DNA of 64,000 bases from Massilia rhizosphaerae (GTDB lineage: Bacteria > Pseudomonadota > Gammaproteobacteria > Burkholderiales > Burkholderiaceae_D), in assembly GCF_016093545.1 (NCBI RefSeq), contig NZ_JADKYX010000012.1:142989-206988 (forward strand), written 5' to 3'. Shown here piece after piece: positions 62,477 through 64,000 of the stretch. Each line of letters starts with the position of its first letter. Position 1 is the stretch's first letter. A model generated the notes under the pieces. That model saw only the letters and a program-made list of their open reading frames with translations, searched no databases and was not told the DNA's origin. Position numbers and translations under genes: made by a program.

Positions 62477-63073
62477 ATGGATTTGTTCTCCACAGGCATG
62501 GACTTGATGACCATCCCCATCGAGGATGGCGAGTTGTCCATGCTGCCCCAGCTTCCCATGCCGATCGACAATGCGGAGATCCTGTCGCGCCTCGTCGCGG
62601 AGACGCCGTGGCGCGCGGACACCGTCGTCGTCTACGGCAAGCGCCATCTGCAGCCGCGCCTGACGGCCTGGTATGGCGAGGCCGGCTACACGTATTCCGG
62701 CCTGACCCTGCACCCGTTGCCGCTGACCCCGCTGCTGGCGCAGTTGCGGGCGGCGGTCGAACGGGCGACGGGCCGGCGCTACAACAGCGTGCTGCTGAAT
62801 TATTACCGCGACGGCGCCGACAGCATGGGCATGCACAGCGACGACGAGCCGGAACTGGGGCTAGAACCCGTCATCGCCTCCGTCAGCTATGGCGCCACCC
62901 GCACCTTCATCCTGCGTCATAAACGGAGCAAGCGCACCGTCAAGCTCGATTTGACGGATGGCTGCCTGCTGTTGATGGCCGGCGCCCTGCAGGCGCACTG
63001 GCAGCACGGGATCAACAAGACGGCCAAACTGGTTGGACCACGACTCAACCTAACTTTTCGTTTCGTGAATTAA
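62477..63073 (+). CDS. AlkB-like 2-oxoglutarate-dependent dioxygenase
   Basis: A 198-residue Fe(II)/2OG enzyme of the AlkB family for direct reversal of alkyl-base damage. The HxD is in MHSDDEPELG, the distal His in HWQHGINKT, and the 2OG-binding Arg in PRLNLTFR. YNSVLLNYYRDGADSMGM precedes the HxD as expected. It is single-domain; no ada gene adjoins it. Confidence 0.93.
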   Translation: MDLFSTGMDLMTIPIEDGELSMLPQLPMPIDNAEILSRLVAETPWRADTVVVYGKRHLQPRLTAWYGEAGYTYSGLTLHPLPLTPLLAQLRAAVERATGRRYNSVLLNYYRDGADSMGMHSDDEPELGLEPVIASVSYGATRTFILRHKRSKRTVKLDLTDGCLLLMAGALQAHWQHGINKTAKLVGPRLNLTFRFVN

Positions 63074-63133
63074 GTTGACCTTAACTTGCATCAAGTTTCG
63101 CTAAAACATTACTGAATTTAAGGTCATTAAGTT
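63071..63133. promoter_or_regulatory. Dyad-rich region upstream of the barrel protein gene
   Basis: AAGTTGACCTTAACTT (63072-63087) contains an AAGTT-N6-AACTT dyad, and TTAAGTT recurs at 63126-63132 with AAGGTCA nearby. The AT-rich region has the look of an operator/promoter, but no regulator can be named. Confidence 0.3.
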
Positions 63134-63253
63134 ACATTCGATTACAAGTCTTACGAGTTCGGCAAGGACTTCACCATTTTGCGGTGCTATCTTGACCACA
63201 TCGCGATTCATCGGAATTGCGAACCAGTCAAACATCGCAAAGGAATCCGCAAT

Positions 63254-63823
63254 ATGAAAAAGCTCATCGTTGCACTGATCGCAGGTACTGCCGCCATGGG
63301 CGCGGCCCAAGCCCAAACCACCCAACCGCACGCCTATGTCGGCGTCGGCGTCGCCACGGCGGACCACGAGAATTCGTCGGTCGGCGGCCTGACGAATGTC
63401 GACAGCGACGGCTACAAGGCCTCGGGCAAGGTTTTCGGTGGTTATGAATTCGACCAGAACTGGGGCGCCGAAGTCGGCTACACCGACTTCCGCAACGCGG
63501 ATGTCAATTACACGGCCAACGGTACCAACGCGAGCGGCCGCACGAAGGGCTCCAGCTACTATGTCGCCGGCAAGTACAACATGCCGGTCAACGACCAGTT
63601 CTCCGTGTACGGCAAGCTGGGCCTGCAGCACAGCGAGCGCAAGCTGGAAAGCGCCGCGCTGAACCTCAAGAATACCGACACGGGTGCCTATGGCGCGGTC
63701 GGTCTGCAGTACAACCTCAACCAGCAGGTTTCCCTGAACGCCGAGTACGAACGCTACGGCAAGAGCAAGGACTTCGGCGCCAAGGCCGACGTCTGGACCG
63801 TGGGTGCGCGCTACAACTTCTGA
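63254..63823 (+). CDS. Outer-membrane beta-barrel protein (OmpA-like transmembrane domain)
   Basis: A 189-residue barrel. ATG 63254 begins a signal peptide (KKLIVALIAGTAAMGAAQA) cut before QTTQPHAYVGV. Eight amphipathic strands end in the aromatic terminal VGARYNF, the signal for BAM assembly. YVGVGVATADHENSS and YEFDQNWGAEVGYTDF are OmpA-barrel-like; there is no peptidoglycan-binding domain. Function unknown. Confidence 0.9.
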   Translation: MKKLIVALIAGTAAMGAAQAQTTQPHAYVGVGVATADHENSSVGGLTNVDSDGYKASGKVFGGYEFDQNWGAEVGYTDFRNADVNYTANGTNASGRTKGSSYYVAGKYNMPVNDQFSVYGKLGLQHSERKLESAALNLKNTDTGAYGAVGLQYNLNQQVSLNAEYERYGKSKDFGAKADVWTVGARYNF

Positions 63824-63846
63824 GCGTCTCCGGTTCGTCTCCAGTG

Positions 63847-63869
63847 AAAGGGCCTGCGGGCCCTTTTTT
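63847..63869 (+). terminator. Rho-independent terminator before the group II intron
   Basis: Stem AAAGGGCC / GGCCCTTT with a TGCG-type loop and six Ts, 24 bases after the barrel-protein stop. Confidence 0.9.
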
Positions 63870-63875
63870 CATTGG

Positions 63876-64000
63876 GTGCGCCCGGCAGGGCGCACCTACT
63901 TGGAGGTGAAAGTCCTCTACTCGCCCGACAAGGGGAAGAGTTAGCCGAACGGCAAGGGTGTCGCGGGCGACCGCGAATCTGAAGGAAGCCGAAGGCAAAG
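63876..64000 (+). mobile_element. Group II intron, 5' end (cut by the window edge)
   Basis: The DNA starts GTGCGCCCGGCAGGGCGCAC, a 5' GTGCG boundary and a stem, then carries the conserved domain I words GGTGAAAGTCCTCTAC, GTTAGCCGAACGGCAAGGGT and ATCTGAAGGAAGCCGAAGGC. These are typical of bacterial group II introns. It begins seven bases after the T-run of a terminator hairpin, the preferred location of group IIC introns. The reverse-transcriptase gene and 3' end lie beyond the window. Confidence 0.85.

Noticed and set aside
63876..64000. Reading the repeat-like end of the window as a REP element or tRNA-like structure
   Set aside because: The conserved domain I words identify a group II intron and no REP word is present.

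Overview
The window looks like a chromosomal segment from a GC-rich betaproteobacterium of the Oxalobacteraceae, most like Massilia/Telluria. This is judged from protein character and gene order (mnmG-rsmG-parA-parB-atpIBEFHAGDC, glmS/glmU, argB-tRNAs-HAD nucleotidase-slmA); no database search was possible. Three parS-like sites, parAB and two different arrays of DnaA-box motifs suggest that it lies close to the replication origin.

Layout. (1) 1-4009: an accessory island ending 24 bp beyond the glmS stop codon, with Tn7-type terminal sequence and repeats. It carries a very large NACHT/STAND-type NTPase gene that runs off the left edge, a hipB-type regulator broken by a stop codon, and gene debris. 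(2) 4034-8124: glmS and glmU (UDP-GlcNAc synthesis) around an Lrp/AsnC regulator and a 12-unit, helically phased array of TGTGGA-type motifs. (3) 8152-15157: a lipoprotein, rsmD, coaD, a ferredoxin, a chemoreceptor, a chalcone-isomerase-fold protein, an AT-rich gap, a small membrane protein and a LysR regulator. (4) 15192-21477: an Lrp-type regulator divergent from putA, then ald and an MTA/SAH-nucleosidase-like gene, i.e. proline and alanine catabolism. (5) 21611-22616: three copies of a four-DnaA-box module with nearly identical internal spacing. (6) 22684-29947: a GMC oxidoreductase, a five-gene Liv-type ABC importer and an alpha/beta hydrolase, probably one catabolic/uptake unit. (7) 30033-36416: a TSUP permease, a DUF1176 protein, mnmG, rsmG, parA and parB, with parS sites between and inside genes. 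(8) 36784-43956: the complete F1Fo ATP synthase operon with its own promoter and terminator. (9) 44015-52877: two REP/REPIN-like repeat elements, PPK2, a peroxidase, OmpW, a fused pabB-pabC, slmA, a HAD nucleotidase, a TraB/GumN protein, two tRNAs and argB. (10) 53014-63823: a PHB-depolymerase-like esterase, nitronate monooxygenase-like gene, hpt, aminopeptidase P, MgtC, several DUF genes, AlkB-like dioxygenase and an outer-membrane barrel. (11) 63876-64000: the first 125 bases of a group II intron just after a terminator.

Most of the window is ordinary housekeeping DNA. The parts worth a second look are the Tn7-like island with its giant NTPase, the two DnaA-box arrays, the parS cluster, the REPIN pair and the terminator-adjacent intron.
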